Positions 46,585 to 59,345 of a DNA stretch of 64,000 nt are shown here, piece after piece; within the stretch, counting starts at the first letter, position 1, and each line of letters begins with the position of its first letter. The translations under genes and the position numbers were made by a program. The stretch is from Nageia nagi (lineage: Eukaryota; Pinophyta), in NCBI GenBank assembly GCA_050084985.1, contig JBITNC010000001.1, positions 2,542,001-2,606,000 on the forward strand. The letters run 5' to 3'. The notes below the pieces were generated by a model. The model ran no database searches and was not told the origin of the DNA. It was given only the letters and a program-made list of their open reading frames with translations.

Positions 46585-47410
46585 GACAGATGTACAAAAG
46601 CGCAAAGGCACTCAACTCTCTTCTTCCAAACCACCACAAGGCTTGTGAGATCGCAATAATTTCAACAGTTTGAAATAAAAGATCAACTTCTCCCTGATAT
46701 TTTCTCCTGAGATTTCACAATACACTCCATAGCATGATAAAAACCGTCAGATCTTCGATTAACGATCTCCCAAGTAAAAAAAAACCGACTCCATATACAC
46801 CATGGAATTAACACCAGGCCATGTTCTAAATCCAAATATAGTGTTTCTAATGTAGACCAATCGATCGTTTGAGGCAGAAAACACTTGAAACCGCTCCCAT
46901 ACGCCAATCCATTTTCTCCATCGGTATAAGTTTCTTAGGAGCTGAAATTTTCGCCGATCAGAAGCTCTGTGACTCGGAAATAAAACAAAACTTGCCAATA
47001 CCGCTCAAATTCACCAAAACTGCTGCCATTTTTGCTAAATCCTCCACGACCCCCTCAGTAAAAACCCGTTTAATTTCTAACCCTGAGAGAACAACTCAAC
47101 ATAGGGAAAGAAACAGTGTTCTAACAGTTCCACAGCCACTGCAATCAGGCTTAAAAGACCGTCAGCGGAGCTCTCAAACTTGTGACTAAATCCACAGCAA
47201 AACCAGATATAAAAAAAAAAAGCATTTAAACTGCTCCGATCAGTCAAACACCAACACAAATCTCTAATAACCGCAAAAATTCCTCTTCAAACCGACTTAT
47301 TCAGCGATATAAACTTCACCACGACTCCAGACTCTACAAAATATGCCTCAAACTCCACCAAATCGGGCCGGTAAAAAAATGGGGAGAACCTCCAGACCTC
47401 TGGACACAAA
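46585..47410 (-). promoter_or_regulatory. Probable LHY 5' leader with many small uORFs
   Basis: If transcription starts near 47400 and the leader is not spliced, it is about 800 bases and holds at least seven ATG-started short frames. Three clear ones are 47225-47151 (24 aa), 47029-46958 (23 aa) and 46921-46847 (24 aa), plus 47102-47070 (10 aa). A spliced leader would remove some of these, and I could not place a 5' UTR intron with confidence. An evening-element-like AAAATATCA (one base off AAAATATCT) is at 46703-46695. Confidence 0.5.
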
Positions 47411-47430
47411 ACTCCTACTCATCTCTCTTC

Positions 47431-47438
47431 ATTTATAT
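47431..47438 (-). promoter_or_regulatory. Possible TATA box of LHY
   Basis: The minus strand reads TATAAATG following GTTTTTGA. It lies about 850 bases before the ATG, at the edge of a region with CT-rich and GC-richer DNA. This is only positional evidence. Confidence 0.35.
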
Positions 47439-47779
47439 CAAAAACATCGACGACGTGCCGCTCAAGCTTCAACAAATTGAGCCGCAAAGAAAAGGCAGAG
47501 TCTCCCCGGCCCGACCAACACAAAAATTCCTTTTTCGGATGATCTCTTGGCTGAAAATTTTTCAATATTTCTCAAGGCATTACCTCCTTATTTTATTTCT
47601 TTCCAGCCTTGGATATCTTTTACACATATCCGCCCATCTGCTTCCTCTCTTAGACAACCCTGCCATTTCTTTATCTCATCTTTTACGTAACTCTAGAGAG
47701 AGAATGAAAGCGCAAAAGCCTGGCCAAGAATTTTTTCCCCCAAAAAGAAAAAACCAAACTTTTTTTTTTTTTTTTTAAT

Positions 47780-48170
47780 AAAAAATCTTGTGGCTGGCAA
47801 CAGAGCCGTCTCGGGACGCATGTGGACAATATGTGAAATCAACGGTAAATTTATTTTGGACCACAAGTAGGTTGAGGCTAAGAAAGGTATGGAGGATTTG
47901 AGGTGTAGAGAAAAAGAAAATTGGTTTTATTTGAAGTTACTAATCCGAGTCATAGGCGTGACTTTTGCGCTTTAGGGCCACGTCATCTCTTATGTGGGAA
48001 CCACCTGGTGGGAGATGGGAATTTGACCGTGAAGGGAGTGTGTGGTGACCGTGAGGGACGCGCGTGGGGAGGTCTAGAGAAATCTTTACTTTATTTAAGA
48101 CGCGGTAACAAGTTCGCACGTGTGTGTAAAACCCTTGTGGTTGTGGACATTTATTCATTTCATCATTTTT
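47780..48170 (-). promoter_or_regulatory. Likely LHY distal promoter with G-box and ACGT element
   Basis: Clearly more GC-rich than the DNA on either side. It contains a perfect G-box CACGTG at 48117-48122 and CCACGTCA at 47978-47985. G-box and related ACGT elements are typical of light- and clock-controlled plant promoters, including CCA1 and LHY. Whether they act here is inference. A plus-strand open frame across it looks like chance. Confidence 0.5.
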
Positions 48171-48199
48171 ATTATTGATTTTATATGAATAATTATTAC

Positions 48200-49936
48200 T
48201 ATTATTATATTATTTTATGATGTTTAACAATTGATTTGTTAATTTGAAAAAGGTTTGTTTTGGGATGGTATTTCTTCATGAAAGTTTCAAGCGTAGGGTT
48301 TGGAAGAGTAATAACTTTGATTTTTGTTAAAATTTTAAATGTATTTGTTATTTGAAGCATCTACCAGTCTAGGAGCAATTCAAGTCATGGTTTCAACCGA
48401 AAGGATAAGGATTTCATAAAAGTCTTTCTATGAATCCTTTTAATGTGTATTGCTTCATGGTAATTCATTACTAAGGTTTCTTGTTAACATAAGTTCAATG
48501 GGTTCATGCACGACAATTTTTTAAGAAAGACATTATTTCTTCTCTAATGGTACCTAACATTAGATCCTCTATAGGAGGATTTCAAAAGTATTCTTCATTT
48601 GAAAAGCAAGGATAGAACAACGTATGATATTATCATTACACACTTAATTGTTGGTGCTACACAAGATTAAAGTTCAAACTTAATGTTTAAGGTGGTCGAA
48701 TTAGGGTTATTTTGTGGGTACTTCTTTGCTTACCTATAAAGCTCACCTTGGTTATGCTTAGCTTTCACCATATTTACCCAATATTCTTAAGCTTGATAAG
48801 TGTTGGGACCTTCTTTCAATCAAAACTAAATGGCAAATTAGATTTCAAATTGTATGGGCTCCTTATTTAAACCGATGTAGTGATTCTTTGTTTGTAGTCT
48901 ATTATTCCAAGGACTATTGTAGGGCAATCATTTGAAGCATCTGAGCATTAGAACCCTTAATTTCTATTTTGCCAAACCCTAAAAAAATTATTCTCACTTA
49001 CTTTGATCTTATTTAAGAGCCAAATATGTATGCAATTGAATGTCTTCCTTTTTCAATCCTTTTCTACCTTCCCACATTACCTAGCAACAAGCTCAGTTAC
49101 AAGACATGCATACCTTCACACTGTACTTGCATGAAGTGTGGAATACCTTCCACATTAGTTTGTTATTTCATGTTTGAAAGGCCTATAATAGTGTAATTTT
49201 TGCTCAACATTCTCCTTATGTTAGTTTTTTTGCTTGTTGATAAAATAACAATTGTTTATGATGAGTGGTTTCAAATTTGTGTTCAAACAGATAAGGTTGT
49301 AATTGAGTTAGAGCATTTGTGCATGATCTTACATTATTAGGAAAATGCACCTTATACGATGAGTCTTTCCATTGGAATAATTATCTTAGGATCAAACATG
49401 ATCTTACTAGCATTGATGTTCACCTCCACAAACATTTGGCTAATTCCTTAAGTTACCCAGTTCTCAATTGTTGTTAGGTGTTCAAATTCTTCAAGTGGAA
49501 GCTCATCTCATCATGTAGGGAGAGGGGATATATGCCTCGTTACTTAAAAACTTATTATTGGATAGGGTGATATTATAAAAATTGATGATGACCATGATGT
49601 CGTGGGTTGGTTGGTCCCTCTCCCAACTAGTCCTTAGCGACCCCAAGGTGACGTATGAGGAGCCTCTTTTCATGCACAACCCACTAGATATTCTTTAAAT
49701 GTTTAGTATTTAATTTTTTTTATTTTGTGAGTTGTGTAACAAGTGGCTCGCTTTCATGATGCTTTAATAAGTTTTTTTTTTTTAATATCCTAAACCAATG
49801 GGTTAGTGTGACTCCATACAAAGTGTGACCAATTCACCCATACCTATTTTCTATTATAAAGTAATTATATTTTAATAATATATGGCCTTCTCATATTAAA
49901 ATACTATATTTGTATTTTTTATTTTAAAAATATATT
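48200..49936. other. Unassigned sequence with decayed open stretches
   Basis: On the plus strand at about 48795-48940 a 45-codon open stretch reads LDKCWDLLSIKTKWQIRFQI and on to a stop. Further open pieces follow to about 49330 in the same general reading. I do not recognise a family. It may be an old transposon-carried gene. Confidence 0.35.
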
Positions 49937-50570
49937 TTGGATAACCTAGGAAAGAAGCATATCAATGTTGATGCATTATCTAGAGCATATAAGGACATTA
50001 TATCTTCTTATGATGATGATATTTTTCCTGATGCATCTTTGTTTTCTATGGAGATGATTCCAAATGAGTTCATTGATATTTGGAATTACTTGAGTGATTT
50101 CAAATTTCTAGAGGGAGCAACATCCAAGATAAAAAGGAAAATTACTTAGGTAAGTAGACCTTGTACACTTGTGGATGGGGTGTTATATAAAGTTGGAACA
50201 AATGGAAAGTATCTTTGTGACATTGGAAAAGATCAAGGGAAAGAGTTAATAAGATACATACATGATGGCATAAGCAAAAGACACTTTTCTAGATAATTAA
50301 TGACAATAAGAAGACTATTGGATGCAGGTTATTACTAGCCCACTTTTTTTTAAAGATTATTTTAGCTATCATAAGAGTTGTGATATTTGTCAATCTTATG
50401 GGAATCGTAGAATAACATTAGCACCATTATGTCCTCTTCTTCCCTTAGGATCATTTGAGAAATGGGGAATTGATATTGTAGTACCACTCCCTCTTACACC
50501 AAGGAAAAATAGATATATTGTTGTGGGACAAATTATTTGACTAAGTAGGTATAAGCAAGACCATTGAAGG
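49937..50570 (+). pseudogene. Ty3/gypsy polyprotein fragment (RNase H end, integrase start)
   Basis: NLGKKHINVDALSRAY is the H-x-x-A-D-x-L-S-R motif at the end of gypsy RNase H. YIHDGISKRHF (50255-50290) and KSCDICQSYGNR near 50385 form the H2C2 zinc-binding part of integrase. EKWGIDIVVPLPLTPRKNRY near 50470 is the start of the catalytic core with its first Asp. Stops break it at about 50147, 50294 and 50538. The rest of the core, the LTRs and the RT are absent. It is the only gypsy trace I found here. Confidence 0.85.
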
Positions 50571-53500
50571 AAGCATCAATGGATCATCTAACAATAAATG
50601 ATTATTATGGCATCTATTATAGATGATTTTTACCACTTTTATCATAGAGTGTGAAATTTAGCATGCCCACGAGGTTTTGCTTCTCTTCCTTCATCAAAGT
50701 GGTGAAATCCTCCTCTAATATGAAAACATTATCTATGAATTTTATCTCGTGAATGTAGTATATTGATTTGATAACAATGTATACCCTATATAGTATGCCC
50801 ATAAAATAGAAACCTAGGAGTTCCTCTATAAATCACATTATCTCATTCCATACTCTCTTCTTCCTAGGAAACATGGTAGGCTTAGTTCATTACAAATAGA
50901 GTAATTGATCTATGACAATAGCTCCTCTTATTCCTTTATGCACTATGACTCTATTTCCCCTTCTATAAAACTAAGCATTGTGATGTAGTTACAAGATGGA
51001 AATGTCCTAGTTGACTTGCCTTCGTTAAATAGAGCCCCTTAGTGGATTTAGAATTATTTAATTTGGGTTATTGTGCATCTGTAATGCTAAAGGCTAGTGG
51101 GCACATGTTCAATTGCTATGAGTTTTAATTATGATCCTTAGATTATGTTTATTTTAGTTAGATTTTGTGGATGTCTTGAAATTGGTACCTGTACACTGCA
51201 AATGTGTAATGAGATCATATTTTTTTAATTTGTATAATTTATTTATATTTATTTCATTATTTTTTTTATAAGGGTTAAAATAGTTAACGGGTTTTCAAAA
51301 AAAAGGGCCCCAAAACCTGTACTTACATAGAAAAATATTCAATGCAAGATCATGAGAGACAAAATAAACTACTATGAGATTCTCCAATCTAATTCCTAGC
51401 ACTATGGGTACTGTTCTGACTTTCTTAGATTTTGCTTGCTATAGAAATTGTAGCATTCATAATAGTTACACACTACTACAGCTACTATCCTTTATGTTAT
51501 CCTTCTCACAATTTTGCTAGATCAAAAAATGCATTCTTACACTTCAGACTGCGTAAGTAGTATTTGTATGTTGCATTCTCCATATCTTTTGATATGGCTA
51601 CATAATTTGCATCTATGTTACTAGTAACAAGAGATCTTGCATTTCTCATGGAGGAATTTGACTTGTTCACCATTGAGACAATTGAACTTCGAGTGGGACT
51701 TGACTCTCCTTGGCTTTGATATATTTATTTCGTTATTGTAATCATTTGAATTTATTAATTATTGATGGATCTATACCATATGGTATAGTTTTATTTTAAA
51801 TGATCTCACATCTAGGACATCATCTATCATCATTTGTAATAGGAAGTATTAATTTATTGAATATTTGGTTTTAACACTAGCTCTGATTATAAATGTTGGT
51901 GCTCGACTTTACATGTTATTCATTTTTGCAAATAATAGTTTGTTTAGAGTAATTCAAATTATAAAAGTTATCAAGGACATCATGAATTCTTTGTGATGGA
52001 GAGATTTTTCTTCTATTGACGGGGATGATGATTATGAGTTTGAACTACCATTGAATTTACTATTAAGTTGAAGAAGTGGTAAAGTAGAAAAATTTAGCTT
52101 AACAGAAGGTTGCTTTAATACTGGTGGATCTATTTTGAGGTTTATATTATAGTAATATTTAGAATATAGATTCCTCCTATCATCATCTGCATAGTGCTCA
52201 TATAATATAATGAATGGTAGTGGATTTCAACATGTAGAATCAATTTTTGCTATATATGGAATATGTAATAGAAGGGAAAGATCATAGAAGTAGAATATGT
52301 AGTATGTTTTGATGCATATTTTGTTTAATATATATATTATAACACACTAAAAATTCCCTTTATGGAAGAATGTACGATCTTTTTATTCCCACTCAAATGC
52401 ATCTGGTTACATAGGTTACCATGAAAGGAAAATTACAATATGGTAATGATTTAGCCAACCAAATACAATTAGAATGAGAGATCTTAGGACTCCCAAAATG
52501 CCACAAATAAAATAATGACCACTCATAACCTACAAATCTTGCACCTGCAAGTTGAATACAATGATGTCAAATTACCTAACTTTGGACCCATCAGAGTGAG
52601 ATCCAACCTAAGCAGAGATAAAAAGAAGTGAAAAATTATTACATAGAATTAAAACCTAACATAACGTTGAAATATTAAACATAGATCAATCTTGTTGCTA
52701 ATGTCAAATTGAAGAAAACATGAAGAGCAAATAATAGAACCAAACAAAATCATCCATATGATTTTCAACAGCGTACAAATAGTTTGTATGATTTTTTTCC
52801 AGCTAAGCTTTCACGCGTTTTAGTCTAATGGGTATCTCTAAAATGCTTCTTAGGCTCTTCTAGTCAATTCTAAACCTCCAAATACTCTAAACCTTAAAAA
52901 TATTTATACATATAGAACATACACAAACATGCATATAAAAGATGGATAATACATGCTATGTTAATAATGGAAATAACATAAACTCACAAAGCTTGGATAG
53001 ATGTTAGAAATCTAAGCAACACTTCATTGCATAAAATTGGGGGCTCTAAATGTGTCTCTCATCTCTTATTTATATATTATTGCATGCTTAGTGTAAACAT
53101 CATAAAAATGTATTTTTACCTTATGATAATATTTTATAGGTTTTTATGATACTTATGTTGTCATATCATGATATGTAGAACTAACATGTGATGTAACGTT
53201 TCTTGTAGATTAAATTGATGATACTTTGATACTTAATTTTATTTTACATTGAATCCCAATCATTTAGACAATTTGCTAATCATCCAAATGATCTTTTAGA
53301 CTCACAATCATTTATACGATTCTGATTGTGATTTTTATAAATAAGTGATATGGGCTCCATTTACAAGGCCTGATGCTTCATTTTCATGAGCACTTTTTGA
53401 GTTTTGAGCATTCTAAGTGCAAAATTTGACTTATGACATCAACTTTGAAGGACTATTGCTTGGGGTTACATCCTTATGCTTCATTAAACATCATTCATAG

Positions 53501-54952
53501 CTCAAGAGCTACTTCTTCAAGATGGATTTAGGTACTACTTGTCCATTAAAGCTTATTTTGAGAAAATTATGGATTTACTAGGGTTTTGATAGATCTAAAC
53601 TATCATTTGGATCTTTATCAAACCATTGTATCCACCTATAAACTTGTATATTTGCTTAATTGTGTGGCATATAGGCATTTAGCTAGGATTTCAACCTAGG
53701 GTTTTGATGTTTAAGGTCTATCCTTAGGGTTTGAATATTGTTTATCATTCTTTAGCCTAAATTGTGTTAGATCCATTCTTGTTTAGGCTAAATTATCTAT
53801 TGATATTTACATACTTTGTCCATAGTTGCACATAGTATTATTTATCATAAATTTTGGATCTTTATCATAGATTTTATCAATACTTATTCATATCTTCTCA
53901 TAATCATTTAGTTCTTGTATTGTCATATGAATTTGCACATCATTTGCATCATATGCATATATATTATTTCTACTATCCTTTTGGTTGAGGATTAGGGGGC
54001 CTACTCTCTTGTTGATTTGGAGTCTCACCCTTCTTGATTGATCATAACGCCTCAATGGCTTATTATTTAAGGTTCCCCATAACATTTTTTTTCATTTTAG
54101 GTCTCTATATATTATTTTGACATCTCAACGATAAAGGATACATTCTTAATCTATTTTTTATCATTTGTCATAACACATCATAGGAAATTTAGTAGAGTAA
54201 AGCATATGTATCTTAGAATCATTTAAAAGGTGTGTTGAGTTATTTAAGTGCAAGAAAATAGGTATTACAAAATGGAGATCATGATGGAACCTCTTTGGTA
54301 CTAAAGTCACAAATCTCAAAGGAGTTTTCTAGCCCCTTCTCATAGTTTTATGGTTCCTTATTTTTAGACATTTCCCATTTTTGGTGAATTTTAGTTGCTC
54401 ATTTTGTGTGAAACTTATAGGAAGGTTGACTAGGTAGGTATAAAATGAGATTTAAAAACCTTAAAGTCCTAATCAGAACTTAGAATAAATCATCCTATTA
54501 TCAAGTGATCCTGACTGCAAATCATTCCTTTATCAAATGATTTTACAAATCATCCAAATGACTATGAAGTTGTCCTATTATTGGATGATTGTAATTGATT
54601 TTATAAAGTGTTTTATTTAAGAAAGTCTTTATCATTTTTGCTTAGTTCCAAATCTATATTTAGGTGAAAAAAGTCTAGACAATAGTTGATCATCCAAACA
54701 ACTATTGAGTTCCAAATCTATATTTAGATTATAAAAGTATAGACAATCATTGATCATCTAGATGACTATTGAGTCCCAAATCTATATTTAGCATTTATTT
54801 AAATTTATTTGAGTACACTTATGATCTTCCAGGTTAATGCTGATTGTCCATATGATTGATACTATTTTTCATAGTCATCCTTATAGCAGATGATTTTGAA
54901 ACATAGAATCATAACCTTCCCTTGCATTTCACAAGCTTAGAGCAGAAAGGAA
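50571..54952. other. No recognisable gene
   Basis: AT-rich sequence after the gypsy fragment. It contains a 2-3 copy repeat at about 54648-54790. A minus-strand open frame at 53888-54085 has no motif that I recognise. Confidence 0.55.
54648..54790. repeat. Short tandem repeat of about 68 bases
   Basis: The phrase TTCCAAATCTATATTTAG recurs at about 54648, 54709 and 54776 (last with one change), and the stretches between share AGACAAT..TTGATCATC. About 2.3 units. Confidence 0.78.
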
Positions 54953-55489
54953 TGTTCTCACTAAAGGAATCAAGTATATAAGACTAAATTCCAAATTACC
55001 CAAGATAACATGAATACTTTCTCAATTCCTTAAGCATTAAGAACATAAACTTAAATTAGCATTCACACAAGATGATAACAATGTAAAGTGGTTTCTCCAA
55101 CTATGGGAGTACATACACTAATCTAAGATCTTATTATCAAAGAGAACTCTCTTACAATAACTCTTTCTCACTTCTCCTACAACCTAAACAAGAGCATAAC
55201 TTTGCTACAAACTTGAGTGAGTAATCTCAAGAAGAGGGCCTTATATTTATAGGCCAAAATCCTCTTTTAGAACACCCTTTTAGCCATTGTACAATATCAT
55301 GACATGCAACACCATTTTACCCAAGGGGCATGCTCATGAGATGAAGTGTAAGATAAGTTACATTACTTTTAAGTATTAGTGAATTTACATTATCATATTC
55401 ATTAAATACTTAAGGTATTTAAGGATACCCTTAAGTATTACATGAATTACATTAAAAGACCTTACAATAATACATTATACATTCCAACA
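54953..55489 (-). repeat. 3' LTR of element D
   Basis: On the minus strand it begins TGTTGGAATGTATAATG. It aligns with the element B LTR (10851-11355) and the solo LTR (26758-27212), sharing the TATA box CCTATAAATA. The inner end near 54953 (TG on the plus strand) is the less certain boundary. Confidence 0.85.
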
Positions 55490-56229
55490 CTCCCCCTTAA
55501 TGCAATATTGGGGTAGAACGAAGAAGGAGAGAAGAAAGAGAAAGTAAAAGAGAGTTTTCCTCCATAAAGATACAATATGATATTAGAACATTTACATCTT
55601 TGAGAAATAAGCAAGATCTTAGATTGAGGCTCACTAGTTTACCATTTGACAAAATGGTTTACAATACAATCATTAATTGTAAATGGTTTCATTGTACAAA
55701 GTAGTCATTCAAACATAAGTTGATACGATGAGCCTCCACAAGTCTTCCCATTCAAAGTAGGTAATCTACACTCTCAAGAAGAAACTTACAGGCTACAATA
55801 AACTCATAAACAAGATCAATTAGATACATCATATAAATATTCATATCAACATAAGATAAATGAATCAATTAATTCCACCCATAAACTAATCAATAGTGCA
55901 CTATAAGTCATCATGATATACCAAGATAATATTCATAGTCACTTGCTTTATAAAAAATATGTGTTGATCAACATAAAAAAATAGAGCATAAGAACATACA
56001 AATTACTCACATATGGATAACTAAATAATGCCAAAAAGAACATATTAATTCCTCACATATGGATAACTAAAATAGTGCTAATAGAAGCCATCATATTCTC
56101 AAAAAATATACATCTAGTTCCTCACATGGAGAAAACTAATCACAAAGGTGTACATAAATGATCAACACTATACAACCAAAAACTCCTCCTAAAGATGAAG
56201 TTATCATCACAAACATGTATTTAATAAGA

Positions 56230-57680
56230 ATTCAACCTTCACTCCCCTTTGAGGGAAACTCCACTAACCTAATAGATTCTCTAAGCTTATTGAACTGAGA
56301 CTTAGGAAGGATCTTGGTGAACAAATCAATGGAGTTTAGGACTAACAGACAATACTACAATTGTAAGATACCATCCATAACATTCTTCTGGATAAAATGT
56401 GATTAGATTTCAACATGTTTTGTACTTTGATGGAACATATACTTCTTTAAAAAAGTAATATTTGAATGATTATATGAAGAAATTTGATGTGGGTGAGCCT
56501 GCTCATACCCAATTTCTTTCAAAAGATGCCTCAACCAAATGGCTTCCTAGGCCACAATTGATATGGCTTGATATTCTACCTATGTGGTGGAGAGATTAGT
56601 AGTAGGCTATTTATTGGAAGCCCAAGAGATAACACCTGAACCAATGCTAAACACATAAGCAAAGGTTGATTTCCTATTATCTCTATCTCTCTCATAGTCA
56701 GAATCTAAGTACCCTGAGAAAACAAACAAGGGAAACTTAGAATACTTGAAAGTAAGATCATTCATTCCTGTAACATATCTCAAGATTTTCTTAACATCAT
56801 TAAGGTGCTCAATATATAATTTTTACATAAATTATGATATAAAGGTAATATCTAGATTCAAGATAGTCAAATAAATAAGACTTCCAATTAGTTACCTAGA
56901 AGACATTGCATTTGCCAACTAGGAGTTGGAGCTAAGAGATAAAGTGATTTTAGGAGAGACTGGGATTGTAGTAAGCTTGCACTCCTGCATTCCAATATTT
57001 TGCAATATTTGTAAGATATACTTAGATTGAATAAGGTAAGTATAATCCCTAGTTTGGTACACTTGCATTCCAAGGTAGTAGTGTAAGAGACCTATATCAG
57101 TAATTTCAAATGTTGCCTTAAGTTTTGATATGACTCTTGGATGATTTCATCATTATTATATATGATTAGAAGATCATCAACATAGAGAAGAATCAAGTCC
57201 AAGTCTTATCCCTAATTGATCACATATAGATCTGAATCGAGCAAATATTTATAGAACCTAATATTCATAAAGTATCTTAATTTTTTTTTTGTACCAAGCT
57301 TTAGGTGCTTGCTTAAGTCCATATAAGGACTTATTTAGTTTGCATACAAAATACTCTTTGCCTTACACAATAAACCCTTTTGGTTGATACATGTAGATCT
57401 CCACATCTAAATCATCATTGAGAAAAGCATTCTTGATGTCAAGTTGAAAAAAATTCCATTACTGGGTTGCTGAAAGAGCAAGGGTTAACCTGATTGTGGG
57501 CATATTTACCACTAGAGAAAAGGTTTCCTCATAATCAACTCCATATTTTGAGTAAAACCCTTAGCTCCTAACCTTTCCTTACATTTCTCAATTTCTCCAA
57601 CTGAATTGTATTTAACCTTGTAAATCTACTTATTACCAATCACATTTTGTTCATTGGGATAGGGGACCAAATACCAAGTT
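56230..57680 (-). pseudogene. Element D reverse transcriptase and RNase H
   Basis: The RT shows LNKSLYGLKQAPKAWY-like near 57300-57350 and LLYVDDLLIIYNN near 57190. The RNase H tail near 56280-56480 keeps the end motif with DLFTKILPKSQFNKLR. Stops occur every 20-60 codons. Confidence 0.75.
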
Positions 57681-57957
57681 TGATTTTTTATCAGAGCTTC
57701 ATACTTCACTTTCATGGATTCCATCCAATATTTATGCTTCAAAGCTTCCTTGAATGATTAGGGTTCATTCTTGTTATCAATTTTTGTAAACAAAGATTTA
57801 TTTAAGGTCATACTTCTCATTATCTTTTGTCTTGGAGAATTTTACTCCTGAGGTGACTTATATAAACTAAGATCCAACTAGTTAAGTACAATAGAAGAGT
57901 CATTAAGGTCACCTAGGTCCATACAAGAAGCAAATTACTTAGGAATTTCATTGAAAT

Positions 57958-58700
57958 TTACATCCCTTGAAATAAACATTGCTCTAAAGGAAGGAGAGTG
58001 GAGCCTGTAGCCTTTATGCTGATGTCATAGCCTACAAATATGCATTTTTTAGATATCTTATATAAATTATTTATTTTCTCAAAAATAATGAAGGCAGGAA
58101 TCACAACCAAAACCCTTAAGGTGAGAGATGTTAGGTTTCTTTCCTGTCCATGCCTCATATAAGATTTTGCCTTCAACTACTTTTGTAGGATACCTATTAA
58201 GTGTGTAGATAGTATTATTTACAACTTCATCCCATGAGAAACTAGGGAGATTTCCTAATATGCACCTAGCCATTTCTTGAATGGTTCTATTCTTTCTTTC
58301 ACCAAAACTATTTGTTGAGGGTTTTAGGGATTGTGAATTGCCTCTTGATCCTATATTTGGCATAATAGTCACTAAAATCATTGCTATTGTATTCACCCCC
58401 ATTTTTCAAATCTTAGCATCATGATTTTAAATTTGATCTGATTTTCAACTAAGGCTTTGAAATATTTTAACCTATTAAAGGTTTATCCTTGTGCTCAAGT
58501 AGATAACCAAATGTCATCCTATTGAAGTCATCAATGAAGGTCAAGATATAAGATGCTCCGCTAAGAGACTTAGTTTGAAATGAACCCATCAAATCTAATT
58601 ACACAAGATGAAGAGGTTGTGTTTCCCTTATTGCCTTATTTTTCTCAAATTTTTGCCTATTCATCTTTCCTAGGATGCACTTATCACAAAGATCAATTAT
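57958..58700 (-). pseudogene. Element D integrase
   Basis: ERKNRTIQEMARCIL and YEAWTGKKPNISHLKGFGCD (58402-58079) are the end of the copia integrase core and the C-terminal motif. The earlier core (TFIDDFNRMTFGYLLEHKD-like near 58520) lies in another frame. The Q-N-G-V-A before E is altered. Confidence 0.82.
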
Positions 58701-58984
58701 GGGTGATATCGATGGCAAACCTTCCAAAATTTCTTAATCTTTCATAACTTAAATGCTTTTATAGTTAAGGTATTATAATTAATGGTGCCAAATATTTCCC
58801 CTAGATAAAACATTTGTATCAAGGAACATATTTATTAGCACTTGATCCATAATGTAGAGATCATATTTTATTTATCGTTTCACGAAAGTGGCAAGTCCCT
58901 TTCTAATGCATCAAGGTATGAGTTGAACTCAAATGAGTACCTTTTCCTAATTATGAAAAGAAGGTTAATAATGAGTTATGGCAC

Positions 58985-59190
58985 ATAAAGAACATTTTAA
59001 AGAACCTTCCCATTTATCAACACACTCCCAAACCCTTGAACTTCAAGGATTGAATTATCACCAATCACAATTGCATCCTTTCTATACTTATGCAAATTTT
59101 CAAACTTAACTTTTTCAAAATACATGTGATTCATGCACCCAGAGTCAATAATCCAATTATTCGAGAAGGTGTGAGACTTGGATTAAAGAC
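58985..59190 (-). pseudogene. Element D protease
   Basis: The active site reads NWIIDSGCMNHMYF, with Asp-Ser-Gly-Cys intact. It is followed by AIVIGDNSILEVQGFGSV. This is the best-kept protease in the window and a close match to that of element B. Confidence 0.85.
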
Positions 59191-59289
59191 CAAAAATAAA
59201 AATATATTTACAAAATAGATTTATTATTCTTCTTATTTCCGTTGAAGTAGTTTGATTTTTCAAATCCTTTTCCACCTTATTCTTTCTTT

Positions 59290-59345
59290 TTTTTATAGCA
59301 ATCTAATTTCTTATGATCATAGATGCCATAAAAATTACAATTGCC
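59290..59345 (-). pseudogene. Element D Gag zinc knuckle remnant
   Basis: KFDGNCNFYGIYDHKKLDCY keeps the first Cys, His and last Cys of a CCHC knuckle. The second Cys has become Tyr. Confidence 0.72.

Noticed and set aside
46683-46998. Two overlapping minus-strand frames of 74 and 79 codons upstream of the LHY start, as N-terminal extensions
   Set aside because: They start at TTG rather than ATG, are not in frame with the LHY Met through an open path, and lack similarity to LHY N-termini. The ATG-started short uORFs are the better reading.
47921-48178. An 85-codon plus-strand open frame upstream of LHY, possibly a divergent gene
   Set aside because: It overlaps the GC-richer promoter stretch with the G-box, has an arginine- and glycine-rich make-up typical of chance frames in such DNA, and matches no family that I know.
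53888-54085. A minus-strand 65-codon open frame with RRYDQSRRVRLQ
   Set aside because: It is short and surrounded by stops, and I could not link it to any family.
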